Positions 1 to 10,114 of a stretch of DNA of 64,000 bases are shown here, in pieces (the first letter of the stretch is position 1; every line of letters starts with the position of its first letter). This stretch comes from Umbilicaria muhlenbergii. Taxonomy: Eukaryota; Ascomycota; Lecanoromycetes; Umbilicariales; Umbilicariaceae. The notes beneath the pieces were generated by a model, which was not told the origin of the DNA, ran no database searches, and worked only from the letters and a program-made list of their open reading frames with translations. The translations under genes were made by a program, and so were the position numbers. Location of the stretch: contig KK106984.1 in the NCBI GenBank assembly GCA_000611775.1, forward strand, positions 92,364 to 156,363, given 5' to 3'.

Positions 1-45
1 AGGGTCTCGACGTCCAGGGTCTCGACGTTCAGGGTCTCGACCCTC
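1..45. repeat. 15-bp tandem repeat, three copies
   Basis: Three copies of a 15-base unit starting AGGGTCTCGA run from the first base of the window. The array may continue to the left, outside the window. Nothing else is seen before the first promoter. Confidence 0.8.
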
Positions 46-415
46 GATTGATCAGCAACGCCACGCCCAGGCCCCCCCTCTCCTCATCTTGCCGTGAATC
101 AGCCTCCCCATGGCCCGATTGGGATCGAGGCGGACATGGTGAATGATGCATTTGGAAGCATTGCCGGAGTAGTGGGTGCGCTACCCCGCCATTCACGTCT
201 TGGCTCCGGGGCTATGGGTTAAGCTCCTTTGATGCGTTGCCGTACTCGGACTTGTACCACTATAAACAACGTCGTGTCCGCCAATCGACTGCACTTCCAC
301 CTTTTCACTCCCGTTGTTCAACCACTACTGCCCAGGTCCTAGTCTTTGCCTTCGACGACCATTATTGTCTCCCCTCCAGCAACCACCCGCCAGACCAACC
401 CTCACAACACTGACC
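46..415 (+). promoter_or_regulatory. upstream region of the GFA-domain gene, TATA box at 261-266
   Basis: This 370-base stretch has no coding signal. A TATAAA lies at 261-266, about 150 bases before the ATG at 416, and a pyrimidine-rich leader follows it. This fits a fungal core promoter. No specific activator site is recognised. Confidence 0.45.
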
Positions 416-1152
416 ATGCCTGAAGGAGGGTGCTTCTGCGGCAAGGTCCGAGTCAGCTACACCGGCGAGCCTCAGCTGAAAGTGCGCACTCACCTCTCTC
501 TTGCCTCAACCACCCTTTCCCGCCTCTCACTTCTCCCGTCCCATCTCTCCCCTTTCTCACCTTCCTCCATGCCCTCCATCCGCCATCATTCCTTCCTTTC
601 CCCTTCCTTCCCCTAATTAACGCCCCCGACAGGCACTCTGCCACTGTCTCGACTGCCGCAAAATCTCCGGCTCAACCTACAGCACCAACATCGCCGTAAA
701 AGAAGACGGCTTCAAACTCCTCTCCGGCACTCCGAAATCCATCTCCAAAACCCCCGACTCCGGCAACACTATCACGTCGCACTTCTGCCCGGACTGCGGC
801 ACCACGTTGTGGCGAGACGGGAAGAGCTTCGAGGGGCTGAAGATCATCAAGGTGGGTTTTTCTCTTTCACCGTCGTGTCGGGCCGGGTTGCGAGTCTCGG
901 CGGGTTGTTTCTTCCGTCGTCAGTAGTGGGACGGGGTGAAGCGTAGAGAAGAACAATCCGGAAAGACGGAATCGGAATCGACGTCAAGAACCCCCCGCTA
1001 ACGAACCCACTCCATCTGATATGCAGGTCGGAGTCATGGACGACATCTCAGCCCTCGCAGCCGCGAAACCAGGAGTGGAACTGTACGCCGGCACGCGCGT
1101 ATCCTGGGTGCCAGAAATCCCCGGGGCGAAGCAAGCGCAGGGAATGTCGTAG
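416..1152 (+). CDS. GFA-domain (CENP-V/GFA family) zinc protein
   Basis: A small zinc-binding protein of the glutathione-dependent formaldehyde-activating (GFA) family, 136 residues, the usual length for a single-domain fungal member. There are three exons (416-481, 633-851, 1027-1152) with in-frame GT-AG junctions. The zinc ligands are all visible: C6 and C8 (CFC), C25, C27 and C30 (CHCLDC), and C74 and C77 (CPDC). The core RKISGS follows the second cluster. The ATG was chosen because MPEGGCFCG is the standard family N-terminus. The family name comes from a bacterial enzyme. Most fungal members have no proven substrate, so true formaldehyde-glutathione activity is not claimed. It converges with the GDSL esterase gene. 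The protein is probably cytosolic, as no signal peptide is seen. Confidence 0.9.
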
Positions 1153-2293
1153 CAGGCGCCGAAGCATGCCGCAAGCACGATCGGGTCGGAGGCGTTTGGC
1201 CGAAGTAGATCAGACGCGTTAGGCCCAAATAATACTCGTGCAATGTAGATAGATAAGCTCTCCCAAAACCCGGGGCTGGCAAGATGGATCGATCGAAAAT
1301 CATGTGGCTGAGCACCTCCACGAGCGTGCACGCGCAGTTCAAGTACCAAAAACCACCAAGTGCATAAGCGTTCGCTGTGCCCGTGCGAGCGTTTTCCTGC
1401 CAGCCCGGTACATGCGTCCTTGCACAGAAAGCAAGAACGATGTGGGTAGCCCAGTGCCCCCTGGTTGGTTGGCCCGCTGCGAAGTACTTGAACAATACAA
1501 GTATTGATGCCGTGGAGACCAAGTAACGCACCTCGACACACATGCGCCGTTGGAGCGGTCCGAGAGCGGAGAAAGCCCAGAGCCCAGAGAGCCCAGGGGA
1601 GGGGTCCGGCCGCCCGCACCCACCAATAACGGGGATCGGCGCGTCCCTGCAAACGACACAAAACGGCCTGCCTGCCTTGATAACGCTGTACCACCACACC
1701 AACACCACCCTCCACAGGGTACCTAACGACTACTACCGCGCAACCTGACTGGTACGAGTACTGCGAGCGCTGCCTACCCTACGACCTGGCTGCACCACCA
1801 CACTCCACCACACCAAGCGACACACAAGGTACGAGTGGCACAACGACCGCACCCACCCCCCAGCTGCTGCAACCTGCAACCTGCACAACCACAATACAAT
1901 ATTGCCTAAACTCCATTCCGGCTAAAAAAAGGATTCCCGGGGAGGGGGGGAAGGGGGGGGGCTCGTATTAATTACTTAAACACACATTAAATCGGAAGCA
2001 ACCACCGTCCGCACGCACGCACGCACGCACGCTCGCTCGACTTCCCATAAAAGAATTTGGAAAAAAAAAAAAAAAAAACGGGAAACCCAATCACCACCCC
2101 GCGCATACGCCGGAATTCCCAGTTTCCCACAAATTCCCGCACCGCCATTTCGTTAGATTTCGTCATGGGCTTCGTTAATTACCTCCACCACATCGGCACA
2201 CGCGCGCCCCCCCCCCCCCTTCCCCCTGGGGCCACTACCCCCCCACCAGCCCCCCCCGGGGCTCCCACTCGGACCCAAATAAAACACTAAACA
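1153..2293. other. convergent intergenic region with simple repeats
   Basis: No gene is supported here. The stretch holds G-rich runs near 1935-1962, a (GCAC)n/(GCTC)n microsatellite at about 2010-2036, an A18 run near 2061-2078 and poly-C tracts at about 2205-2265. These are probably 3' UTRs and spacer for the two converging genes. Long antisense open frames at 984-1715 have no family resemblance and arise from GC bias. Confidence 0.6.
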
Positions 2294-3559
2294 TTAGTAA
2301 TAAGTAGCATAAGCAGAATTCCCATTCAGCACGCCCACAAACTCCTTGGCGACCAGCCGCTCGAGCTGTTCGCTGGGATGCAGCTCGTCGTACCAGAGGA
2401 ACGAATCGGGCGAGTCGGCTTCGAACAGGGTGCACGAGCTGTCGTCGACGGCGCAGTGGCGCTCGTATCCCGTCACGTTGGCCGGGGCGGAGCCGTTCAG
2501 GTACGAGTTCGGGTTGTTGTAGATGTCGAGGAACTATTGACGAGAGGTTAGCCGAGTAGGGGGGAACGAAAAAGCCCGGGGGCCCCCGGAAGGGGGCGGG
2601 GGGTTGGGGAAGGGAGAGGGGGGACGGACCAATTGGAAGACATTAAGCAGGGCGAAATTCGCTTCGGGGTAGCGGTTGGCCACCGTGCTGGGCAGTTGGT
2701 TCCAGTAGTCGTTGTTGACGGTCGAGACGAGGCCGTACATTTTGTTGGAGATGTCGTCGAGGTCGGACGGCTTGTCGGGCCAATAGTGGCTGGCGGTGAC
2801 GCCGTCGTTGGCGACGCTGGCGTACTGCGGGGCGAGGTGCAGGGGCGCAATGTTCAAGAGGACGAGGTAGCGGGCCCCGTTGGCGTACAGCGAGTCGAAG
2901 GCGCTGAAGACGCAGTTGACAAAGTCTTGGAGCGTGACGCCCGAGTTCTGTTGGTCGGTGAGGAACTCGCCGTTGCCGAGGTCGTTGGTGCCGATCCAGA
3001 TGGCGTAGACGGCGTTGTCGGCCGTCAGTGGGGGGTTGAAGAATTCCCCGCCGGTCCCGTAGGTGTTGATCTGGGAATCGGATATGAAGGTTGGGATTCC
3101 ATATTCCGTGACGGAGGGGAAGAGGAGGCCGTTCGGACCGGCGTAGTGAGGGGTCAAATTATTAGAGCAGACGCCGCCGGCGACGGCGTAGTCGTAGAGG
3201 GTCAGCTGGGTTTCGTTGTAGTCGCTGGTGTCGACGTACTGGACGACATAGCGGGCCCAGATTCGACCACCGTCGAAGCAGTCGGTGTTCTGCATCACAA
3301 GTCAGCGACGTCCGCCAGAACATTGTCGAGTGGAAGAGCGTGCCTCGGGCAGCATTGTCCCCGACGGCGGGGGGTTTCCATTATGGGCATAGAAGTAGTT
3401 GAGACGATTCTCGTCGGTGTAGCTGTCGCCAAAGGTAATTAAGCTGTTGAATTGCTGGAGGGACCAGGTATTAGTGGTAGTGGCATTGCTTGTATTCGTT
3501 ACGGGCAAGGCGCAGACAAGAGTAGCAAAGCAGAACGCGACGACGAGAAAGCAACGCAT
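2294..3559 (-). CDS. secreted GDSL/SGNH esterase (CE16-like)
   Basis: A secreted SGNH-fold acyl hydrolase of 371 residues, in the manner of fungal CE16 acetylesterases that remove acetyl groups from plant polysaccharides. Residues 1-18 form a signal peptide (FLVVAFCFATLVCALP). Block I is FGDSYTD with nucleophile S46, a block III-like IGTND follows mid-protein, and the C-terminal DELHP supplies the Asp-His pair. The exons are 3559-3344, 3289-2630 and 2533-2294. The second intron (2534-2629) is ordinary GT-AG with a CTAAC branch. The first (3290-3343, 54 nt) has a GC donor (GAG/GCACGC) with a CTGAC branch and CAG acceptor, and no GT donor nearby keeps the frame. Several N-glycosylation sequons follow the signal peptide. 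The exact substrate is not decidable from sequence. Confidence 0.88.
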
Positions 3560-5026
3560 TTTGGCCGTAACGTGCGGGAACTATTATGGGCTCGGTGGTG
3601 GCAACAAGACAACAATATCAACAGCATCAACGGGGAGGATTATATTATAGAAGGAAAACGAGTGTCATCCCCATCTTGACCGCTTCCGTCATGCTCACGT
3701 TCCTCGGATGTGCATTGCGCAGTGAGCAGGAATCTTTCACTTCCCGCCTCCTGCAGTAATATAAAGGATCCGCCTCTTTTGGATGATGTGATATCACCAT
3801 GCCTGATGAAGAAGGTAAACGAGGGCAAGGATTCCCCACTATGTCGCTCTGACGTGGATTGCATGTAGATTGATGTCGCGACATGGTCGTCCAATTGGCA
3901 GGGCTGTAGAGCAAGCCTTTGACGAAGGTTTGCTCGGATGGCATCCCTGGCGCACATTGGATTATTGACGGTGCCGTGGTTGCGAAGGAGGTGCTTCCGC
4001 TCGCCTGGTTGGTCGGGTCGTGGGGGGTGCATGGGGGGGGCATGGGTGGGTCAGATGAGCGCGAGGACTCCATCTGGTGATATCCTTTGGTCCTGCCGGG
4101 GGGGGGTGTCTCTGAAAGCTGAGGGTGCCCGTTCCAGTGCTCTGCCACGTTGGAGGCATCGGTCTTTCGACCTGGACCTGCATCCCGCAATCGCTATCGC
4201 AGTCGCCGTGACTATCTTGAGCATATGGGGCATAATGGGCTGATGATTTTCGGCACCGAGGCACACGCTTCCGTACGTTTGCCCTGATATGCCATCATAC
4301 GCAAAGAGATGCCCTGATCTTGCGCGAGGCTGGACGCTGGACAGCAGAAACCGGCAGCCGGTCGAACTCGAACAGTAGTTCAGCGGGAGGAGTTGCGCGA
4401 AGGTTCGCTCGCTTCCGCAAGTGCCCGTGACAGCCACAGGCCCACAAGCCCACACGCCCACACGCCCCCAGAGGCCTCAATGGCGCTCAGTGGACCGCCA
4501 AAGCCCGCCTGTAACTTAGGTACAGTAAGGTCAGCCTAAGGAGCGACCGAGGACCCGAGGAGCCTAAGGGCACGCCGAGCGAGGCTAAACCCCCGCGAGC
4601 GTGCCAGAACCGCGTTAGCGAGCGTCGGAGGACGGGAGCCTATCGCGGGGCTCCATCAGCGCGCTCGCTAGGGTGACATACTACGGTGATTGCTACGGTG
4701 ATTACCCACATTAGCTGCCCCAGGAGCCGCGGTAGCCCCCAAGTACACCGGCCGCGTTGGGTAACCGGCAGCTGCCTTTATCCGCTGCCAACTTCTGCCA
4801 CAACGCGGGTCGCACCAGTAGGCAGCGCAACCAACTCCGGAGTACACCCACCGTCGCCATGTACCGGCAGGATACGAGCAGCTGTCAAAGTCAAAGCCCT
4901 TCGGTCATCGCACCCAGCCGTGGCTGATAAGCCTCTTCAACCCACCCCGTCGACTCGCCAGCAACGCCACAGCAGTCCCACTCTGAAAATCCGGTCTACA
5001 AGGGGTCCGGAAGCAAAGCCTTCGAA
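3560..5026. other. divergent intergenic region; no supported gene
   Basis: This is the shared upstream region of the esterase (-) and the aldolase (+). Several 60-180 codon frames exist on both strands but none shows a domain, splice pattern or start context I trust. Bases 4500-4710 are GC-rich with repeated GCGAGCG/GCTAGCG-like words and a CTACGGTGATT direct repeat near 4681-4705, which suggests a short decayed repeat. CCTAAGG/TTAGGTA words occur at 4515-4545. Confidence 0.5.
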
Positions 5027-6216
5027 ATGGGAAAACTTCCAGGCAATAAAGCCATAGCCATGCTCGACGCCGCCGCAAAAGGCAAATACGGCATCCCGGC
5101 AATCGTCGTGGTAAGCACCCTACCCCCCCCCCCTCCAGGTCACATCATCTATTCACCGCCTTGGATTTTCCCTGCTTACCGGCACACTCCAATCCCCTTC
5201 TTGGCCATGATGCTCCACCTCTAGCTACCACGTCCACATGTCACCAGACTCCCACGTGCTCCGGCCCTTTCCCCCATTTTGCCCCCCACCATGCCTCTCC
5301 CAATCTGCTCCCACATGCCCATTCCCAATCCGATTCCCACATGCCCATCCTGTCGACTCCCACATGCCAGCCTGTGCCCCACAGCTGCGTGCGCCTGACC
5401 TCCGCCCGACACTAATGCCCGGCCCAGTACAACCTCGAAGCGACCATCGCCACCGTGCGCGCCGCCGAGCACAAGCGCTCGCCCGCCATGCTGCTGCTCT
5501 TCCCCTGGGCGCTCAGCTACGCCTCGACGACGCTGCTGGCGGCGTGTGCCCACGCCGCGCGCACCGCATCGGTGCCCATCACGGTGCACCTGGACCACGC
5601 GCAGGACGCGGCCTTGATCCGGCGCGCGGCCGACACGGGCCTGTTCGACAGCATCATGGTGGACATGAGCCACCGGCCCAAAGAGGCGAACCTGCAGGCG
5701 ACGCGGGAACTGGCGGCCTACTGCCACGGCCGGGGTGTGGCGGTCGAGGCTGAACCCGGCAGGATCGAAGGCGGGGAAGACGGGATCAGCGACACGGCAG
5801 ATCTCGAGGGCCTGCTCACGACGTCAGGCGCGGCGGGCGAGTTCGCCGCGACGGGCATCGATTGGCTGGCCCCCGCATTCGGTAACGTGCACGGAAGCTA
5901 CGGTCCGCGGGGCATCCTGCTCGACTACGATCGCCTCGATGCGATCGACAAGGCTGTAGGGCCCGACGTGCGCTTGGTAATGCATGGCACGGACGGATGG
6001 ACGGAGCAGATCTTCCAGCGCTGCATCGCCCACGGCGCGACCAAGGTCAACATCAACAAGGCGGTGAACGCGCTGTATCGGGAAGTGCTGCAGCAGGAGG
6101 GGCAGCAGGAGGGGCAGCGGGGCATTACCGGGTTGATGGAGAAGGGCACGCAGGTGATGCAGGAGGCGGTGGAGGAGCTGATGGATTGGCTGGGCAGCAG
6201 CGGGAAGGCGTGCTGA
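5027..6216 (+). CDS. class II (zinc) fructose-bisphosphate/tagatose-bisphosphate aldolase family protein
   Basis: A metal-dependent aldolase of the FBA II family (KbaY/GatY-like), 290 residues, cytosolic. The family cleaves ketose bisphosphates to dihydroxyacetone phosphate plus an aldehyde. Exon 1 (5027-5110) encodes MGKLPGNKAIAML; exon 2 is 5428-6216. The catalytic Asp and first zinc His are in HLDHAQD (D84, H85). The later zinc ligands sit in AEPGRIEGGEDG, NVHGSYG and MHGTDGW, and the phosphate-binding KVNINKAVN is intact. The 317-nt intron (5111-5427) is long for this genome and contains three copies of CCCACATGCC (5310, 5336, 5359). It is not the housekeeping yeast-type FBA1, which is longer, so the substrate is uncertain. 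It converges with the CFEM gene. Confidence 0.88.
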
Positions 6217-6632
6217 CAAGGCGTTCGCGGCTGATCCCACCTCCCACCCACCGACGTGTTCTGCTGCTGACCACATCACAAAGGAGCGTGTGATCCTCCT
6301 TTCTTTCGTCATACATGTCGTCTTTGCATATCCAGACGGCCGCGCTATTATTGTCAATGTCATATCTCGTATAAGCCCCGTGGACGCAGCTCAATGTCTT
6401 GTGAAACCCTCCGGACGCAGATAAAACCATACAACCCCCGCAATCAATGATCGTCTTTGCATATCCTCGCTGCATCTCCTCTTTGCATATCCCAAAAAAA
6501 ACGCCGCGCTCATGTCATGTCTCGTGAAGGCCTCTGACCCAGCTGACATGTCGTGAAGCCTTCTGACCCAACTCGCATGTCGTGAAAGCCCTCGGACACC
6601 CAGCTCACATTCTGCGAAGCCATCGGACCCAG
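6217..6632. repeat. degenerate ~30-bp minisatellite between aldolase and CFEM genes
   Basis: Six imperfect units of about 29-33 bases lie at 6361-6393, 6394-6426, 6516-6546, 6547-6575, 6576-6607 and 6608-6638, with core CATGTCGTGAAGCC..CTGACCCAGCT. The last unit runs into the stop codon of the CFEM gene. A second copy of that stop-codon segment (about 40 bases, ending CCCCGCAATCAA) is at 6412-6447. The word CTTTGCATATCC recurs three times (about 6322, 6453, 6481). Confidence 0.75.
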
Positions 6633-6913
6633 CTAAAACCATACAATCCCCGCAATCAACCAGACCGTCAACCCGAAGAGACTGCCCGCGTCCTTCCTCG
6701 TGCCCGTGCCCTGCATGCCCAACGGAGCACCCTCTGTCTTCACCGCCGAATCCGACCCCGCACTGTTGCTGTGGGAGGTAGCGTGACTACTCGAGGCTGT
6801 TGCGGTGCTACTCCCAGCAGCATCCGTTGGCCCGGTCTGACTCACTTGAGTTGCTGGAGTAGAGGTCGGTGCGGCAGCGCTCGTAGACGTCGAAGCCCCT
6901 TCCCCCGCCAGCA

Positions 6914-6947
<34 letters not shown>

Positions 6948-7607
6948 TGAAGACGACAACGATGGCGTAGCAGTAATACTGGACCAAGTCTGCGCCGCTG
7001 ACTGTTCCCCCGACGCACTCGCGCTCGAACCGCCTACCGTCACCGTCGTCGCGGTAGCGGCATCGTCTGTCAAGATCACGGAAGTAGCGGCGACGACGCC
7101 TCCTGCATCACTAGCCGTCGTGTACAAATAATCCGACACCACCGCCGCCGAACTCGCCGCGCTCTCGGCCGCTGCGAATACGGAAGCGGGGATGGGTTTG
7201 CCGACACCGCTGCAGACCCCTCGAAGAATGTCGAGGGGGAGAGAGGAGGTAAGGAAAGAAGGACACGTGTCTTGAACGCAGATGATGGCAGTAGTGATGA
7301 AGGACTTGGACGTGGATGTGAGATCGCAGATACCTGGAGAGAGACGAGTGAGTCAACATCCCAGGAACGGCGACGAGAGGAGATGGAAAGGGAAGAGAGA
7401 CGAGGGCTTACATGAAGTGTAGGCGTCGACAGAATGGTCGGATTCGAGCGAAGAGCGATCGCAACTGGAGCCGCTGCTGGTGTCGAGGCAATTTCGCCAG
7501 CAGGGCGAGAGGCCAGAGAAGGCGTCGTTCTGGGAATCAGCGAAGGCGGTGGAGGTGAAGAGCGCGCAGGCCAGTACGGTGTGGACAAAGGCCGAAAGCG
7601 AGTGCAT
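6633..7607 (-). CDS. CFEM-domain GPI-anchored cell-surface protein
   Basis: A 298-residue cell-wall/plasma-membrane protein. Residues 1-23 are a signal peptide ending TAFA. A CFEM domain follows, with all eight cysteines in family spacing: C36, C40, C49, C66, C68, C84, C89 and C106, including the CxC pair (SCICDL) created exactly by the splice junction. The rest is a Ser/Thr/Ala stalk with a pure serine run coded by a GAC-type microsatellite on the plus strand (about 6913-6947). The end is a hydrophobic tail (LFGLTVWLIAGIVWF) typical of GPI signals. Exons: 7607-7412 and 7333-6633; the intron is 78 nt with a TTGAC branch. CFEM proteins are known in haem/iron capture, wall structure and host interaction; which applies here is not shown. 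A palindromic TATA (7717-7726) lies about 110 bases upstream. Confidence 0.9.
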
Positions 7608-8230
7608 TCTGACTGGGATATTTTCTCGACCGGGCAAAGGGCTGGTAAGTGAGTGTCGGCCGGCTATGGTCGCAGAAGCTGCCCGCTCGGCATCTGACAA
7701 CGGGTATGGCCAGGGGTGTATATACAAAAGCGAACGACCGCGCACAGCAAGCCTTCATACAAACCCACGGATTCAAGATCCACGAAGACGAAACCGAGGA
7801 AGAGGCACGAAGGGGAAAAGCACCGCCTGTGCCATAGTTTGGATGGATTGCGCACAAGGCAGGCTGTCGTGACCTCACGGCGTCCAACCGGGGCCCGCGG
7901 GCGGAGAGATGTGCTAGCGGGCAGGGAACTGGTGTGTTGGTGTTTGGATAGAGCAGCGCACGGTGATACGTGTCCTGCATGATTCCAAGTTTCGCATTGC
8001 CGCTTTGTGCCAAGTGCCTGTTTCAAAGCCTGTTTGCCCGACGCCGCCTAGCGTGTTTGGGGCAGGTCGAGCCGGCTGAGCTTGTTCGGGGAGGCTTATC
8101 GGTCTCGGCTGGCATGCGGGGAAGTGGTGTGACATCATTGAGGATTGGTTGAGTACCTTAAGGTAAGGTACAGAAACCGTACATCTGCACTGGCTTTTGT
8201 TTGTTTACTGTAGACTGTAGCATACTTGTG
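7608..8230. promoter_or_regulatory. CFEM promoter region and 3' flank of the RraA-like gene
   Basis: TGTATATACA at 7717-7726 is a likely TATA element for the minus-strand CFEM gene. A TACCTTAAGGTAAGGTA palindrome-like word lies at about 8154-8170, and related CCTTA/TAAGG words recur elsewhere in the window. No coding region is supported. Confidence 0.45.
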
Positions 8231-9169
8231 TTATGGCTTCTTGACTGAAGCTCTATGCGCCTTGGACGCCTCGGCAAATGTTTTGCCTTGCTTGATATCC
8301 CGCGCTATTCGCTCATCAGCCTTTACTTGCGAAGTCATCAAGCCGACCGCTTTCTCCGCCAAGCCTTTTGGTAGGCAAACAACGCCATTAAGGTCTCCAA
8401 TTAAATAATCCCCAGGATGGATGATAACTTCCTGCTCGTCGCTGTTCAACCGAACGGGTACATTGATCTGTAGAAAGCATTAATCGGAATATCTCCAAGG
8501 GGGTCGCAATGCTCGAAGGGTAGGCCTAGACACACCTCGCTGACTCGGAGAATCTCCGAGGGCGATGTCGTCCCTATGTCTCTGGCGAACACAGGGTAGC
8601 CTAGATCACGGTGCTCTTGAAGATCTCGGATCCGCCCATCCACGATGGTGCCCACGGCCCCGGAATATTGGGCGCGAGTACTCATAAGACCACCGTAGAG
8701 GGCGTTGACAATCCTAGGAGGGGCTGATATGAAGACCACAGCGCCGGCCGGCACTGAATCGATCTATGAAAGCATTAGCCGTTATACTCATTCTTATACG
8801 GAGATCAAATTGAACTGAATTTGAGTTACACTGTGGTGCTGCAGCCTTTGCGTGCTTTGGGATTATAACAAATACCATGTTCACTCACATAATGGCCCTG
8901 GGGCTCTGGATCTGTGCCGTGATTCTTCCGTACGTACTTGACTGTATATGCAGGCCCAATAATCTTTGTAGTTCCCTCTTGACGTGCCGGAGACCAGAGG
9001 GTTAGGTTGCTAAGAAACCCTCCATACGGATGGTTCAATTTGAGTAAGGCATCAGAGACATCACAGCTATGAGCAGATAAGTGTTATGCCAACTGGTTAG
9101 GCGGCGGTAAGCATTTAACAAGTACCTGCTGAATTCTTGTAATGCCTGGATAATGGGATTGGAAGACAT
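8231..9169 (-). CDS. RraA-like protein (4-hydroxy-4-methyl-2-oxoglutarate aldolase fold)
   Basis: A 228-residue RraA/HMG-CHA aldolase family protein. Family members retro-aldol cleave 4-hydroxy-4-methyl-2-oxoglutarate or decarboxylate oxaloacetate using a divalent metal. Four exons: 9169-9126, 9066-8889, 8763-8536 and 8467-8231, all with in-frame GT-AG junctions. The N-terminus has the SSCDVSDAL family start, then PAYTVKYV, and GGLMSTRAQYSGAVGTIVDG. The metal/substrate motif GRIRDLQEH holds the diagnostic Arg-Asp pair. HPGDYLIGDLNGVVCLP is the conserved C-terminal strand-turn, followed by a Lys-rich helix. No targeting signal is clear. It shares orientation with the CFEM and Clr5 genes, without sign of co-regulation. 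Fungal members are mostly untested, so the reaction is by family only. Confidence 0.9.
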
Positions 9170-10114
9170 ATTCGCGTGATTGGATGACTGGGCTAAGAAG
9201 AGCCGGGCCTACACTAGTCGTGAGTGGTAAGGAGATAGGATCTTGAATTCGTAGGTACCTCGTTGCTTCATATGGAATATACAGGGAAGCCTTGGTACAG
9301 TATGCTAATTAAAGTTGTCAACCTTAATGCCCTAGGTCAGCCAACAAGCGCGATCTTGGCAAAACCTTAAAGCTCTGGATCCAGAGCTTCCATTGTTTAC
9401 GGAACGGCAAGCTCGGAGCCAATAGGGGCATCGACCCCTTTCTTTCTACCACTAACACATCTTAAGAGTGCAGTCACAATTGTTCCATTCACGTTACTAC
9501 CCTCTCCATCCATGTTTTTCTTGCAAGTCAAATTTTCCAGGTTTAGATATCTCCGCTATACATTGCGAGCATCCTCCACCGTCACTTCTAACTCGTTAAA
9601 GCCTTAAACTCTCATGTTTGTACAGCCATGGCGGATCGCATCCTTAGCGAGCACTTTTCAGGCTCACCGGAAATGTAGTTGTGAAATGTGTGCTAAGAGC
9701 ATGCCATGCGCATTGTAACTCGAGGTCTTCTAACTCAGAACGGCTAGAGGGCGGGGTTAGGGGCGGGTGGGGCCAGGGCAGGGGAAGGGGGGTTTTTTGG
9801 TACGAGGGACGTAGAGCACAAGTTATGGCTCTCCCATACGCTCGGGGAGAGCCACAGCGCCCATATAGCTGCTGAATAGTCACGAGTTGATTGGGATTGA
9901 AGATTGGGCTCTAGAGTTGGGGTTCGACATATACCCAGAGATTGCCCCGAAGCTGCAAAAGCGGGGGCTTACCGAGGTATTTATAGGAGAGAGGGGATTG
10001 GGGGATTGACAGCGGACACCACTGAAGAGCATCTCAGGGCAGATCGTGGAGGCTCGCTGGTGTTGGCTGTTGCACCCGATGTGGACCGTCATGTACCTCG
10101 CATATCTATCTAAT
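9170..10114. other. intergenic, no gene seen
   Basis: Contains the RraA-like promoter and the 3' flank of the Clr5 gene. A G-rich run (9760-9800) is the only notable feature. Short frames at 9644-9883 and 9880-10242 lack any family signal. Confidence 0.55.

Noticed and set aside
1-45. Telomeric or subtelomeric repeat at the window edge
   Set aside because: The 15-base unit AGGGTCTCGACGTCC is not TTAGGG-like; it is an ordinary short tandem repeat.
984-1715. Long minus-strand frame (243 codons) and overlapping 224- and 106-codon frames
   Set aside because: They overlap the third exon of the GFA gene, lie in GC-rich sequence, and have no domain or conserved pattern; three competing frames over one region indicate base bias.
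2633-3442. Plus-strand 269-codon frame antisense to the GDSL esterase
   Set aside because: It is a low-complexity Val/Gly/Asp-rich shadow of a well supported gene with catalytic motifs and introns.
4500-4710. Possible structured RNA in the GC-rich GCGAGCG-word stretch
   Set aside because: No recognisable Pol III boxes, fold or known RNA motif; a decayed repeat explains it better.
6361-6640. CRISPR-like array
   Set aside because: Units are degenerate and contiguous with no unique spacers, and the host is a eukaryote.
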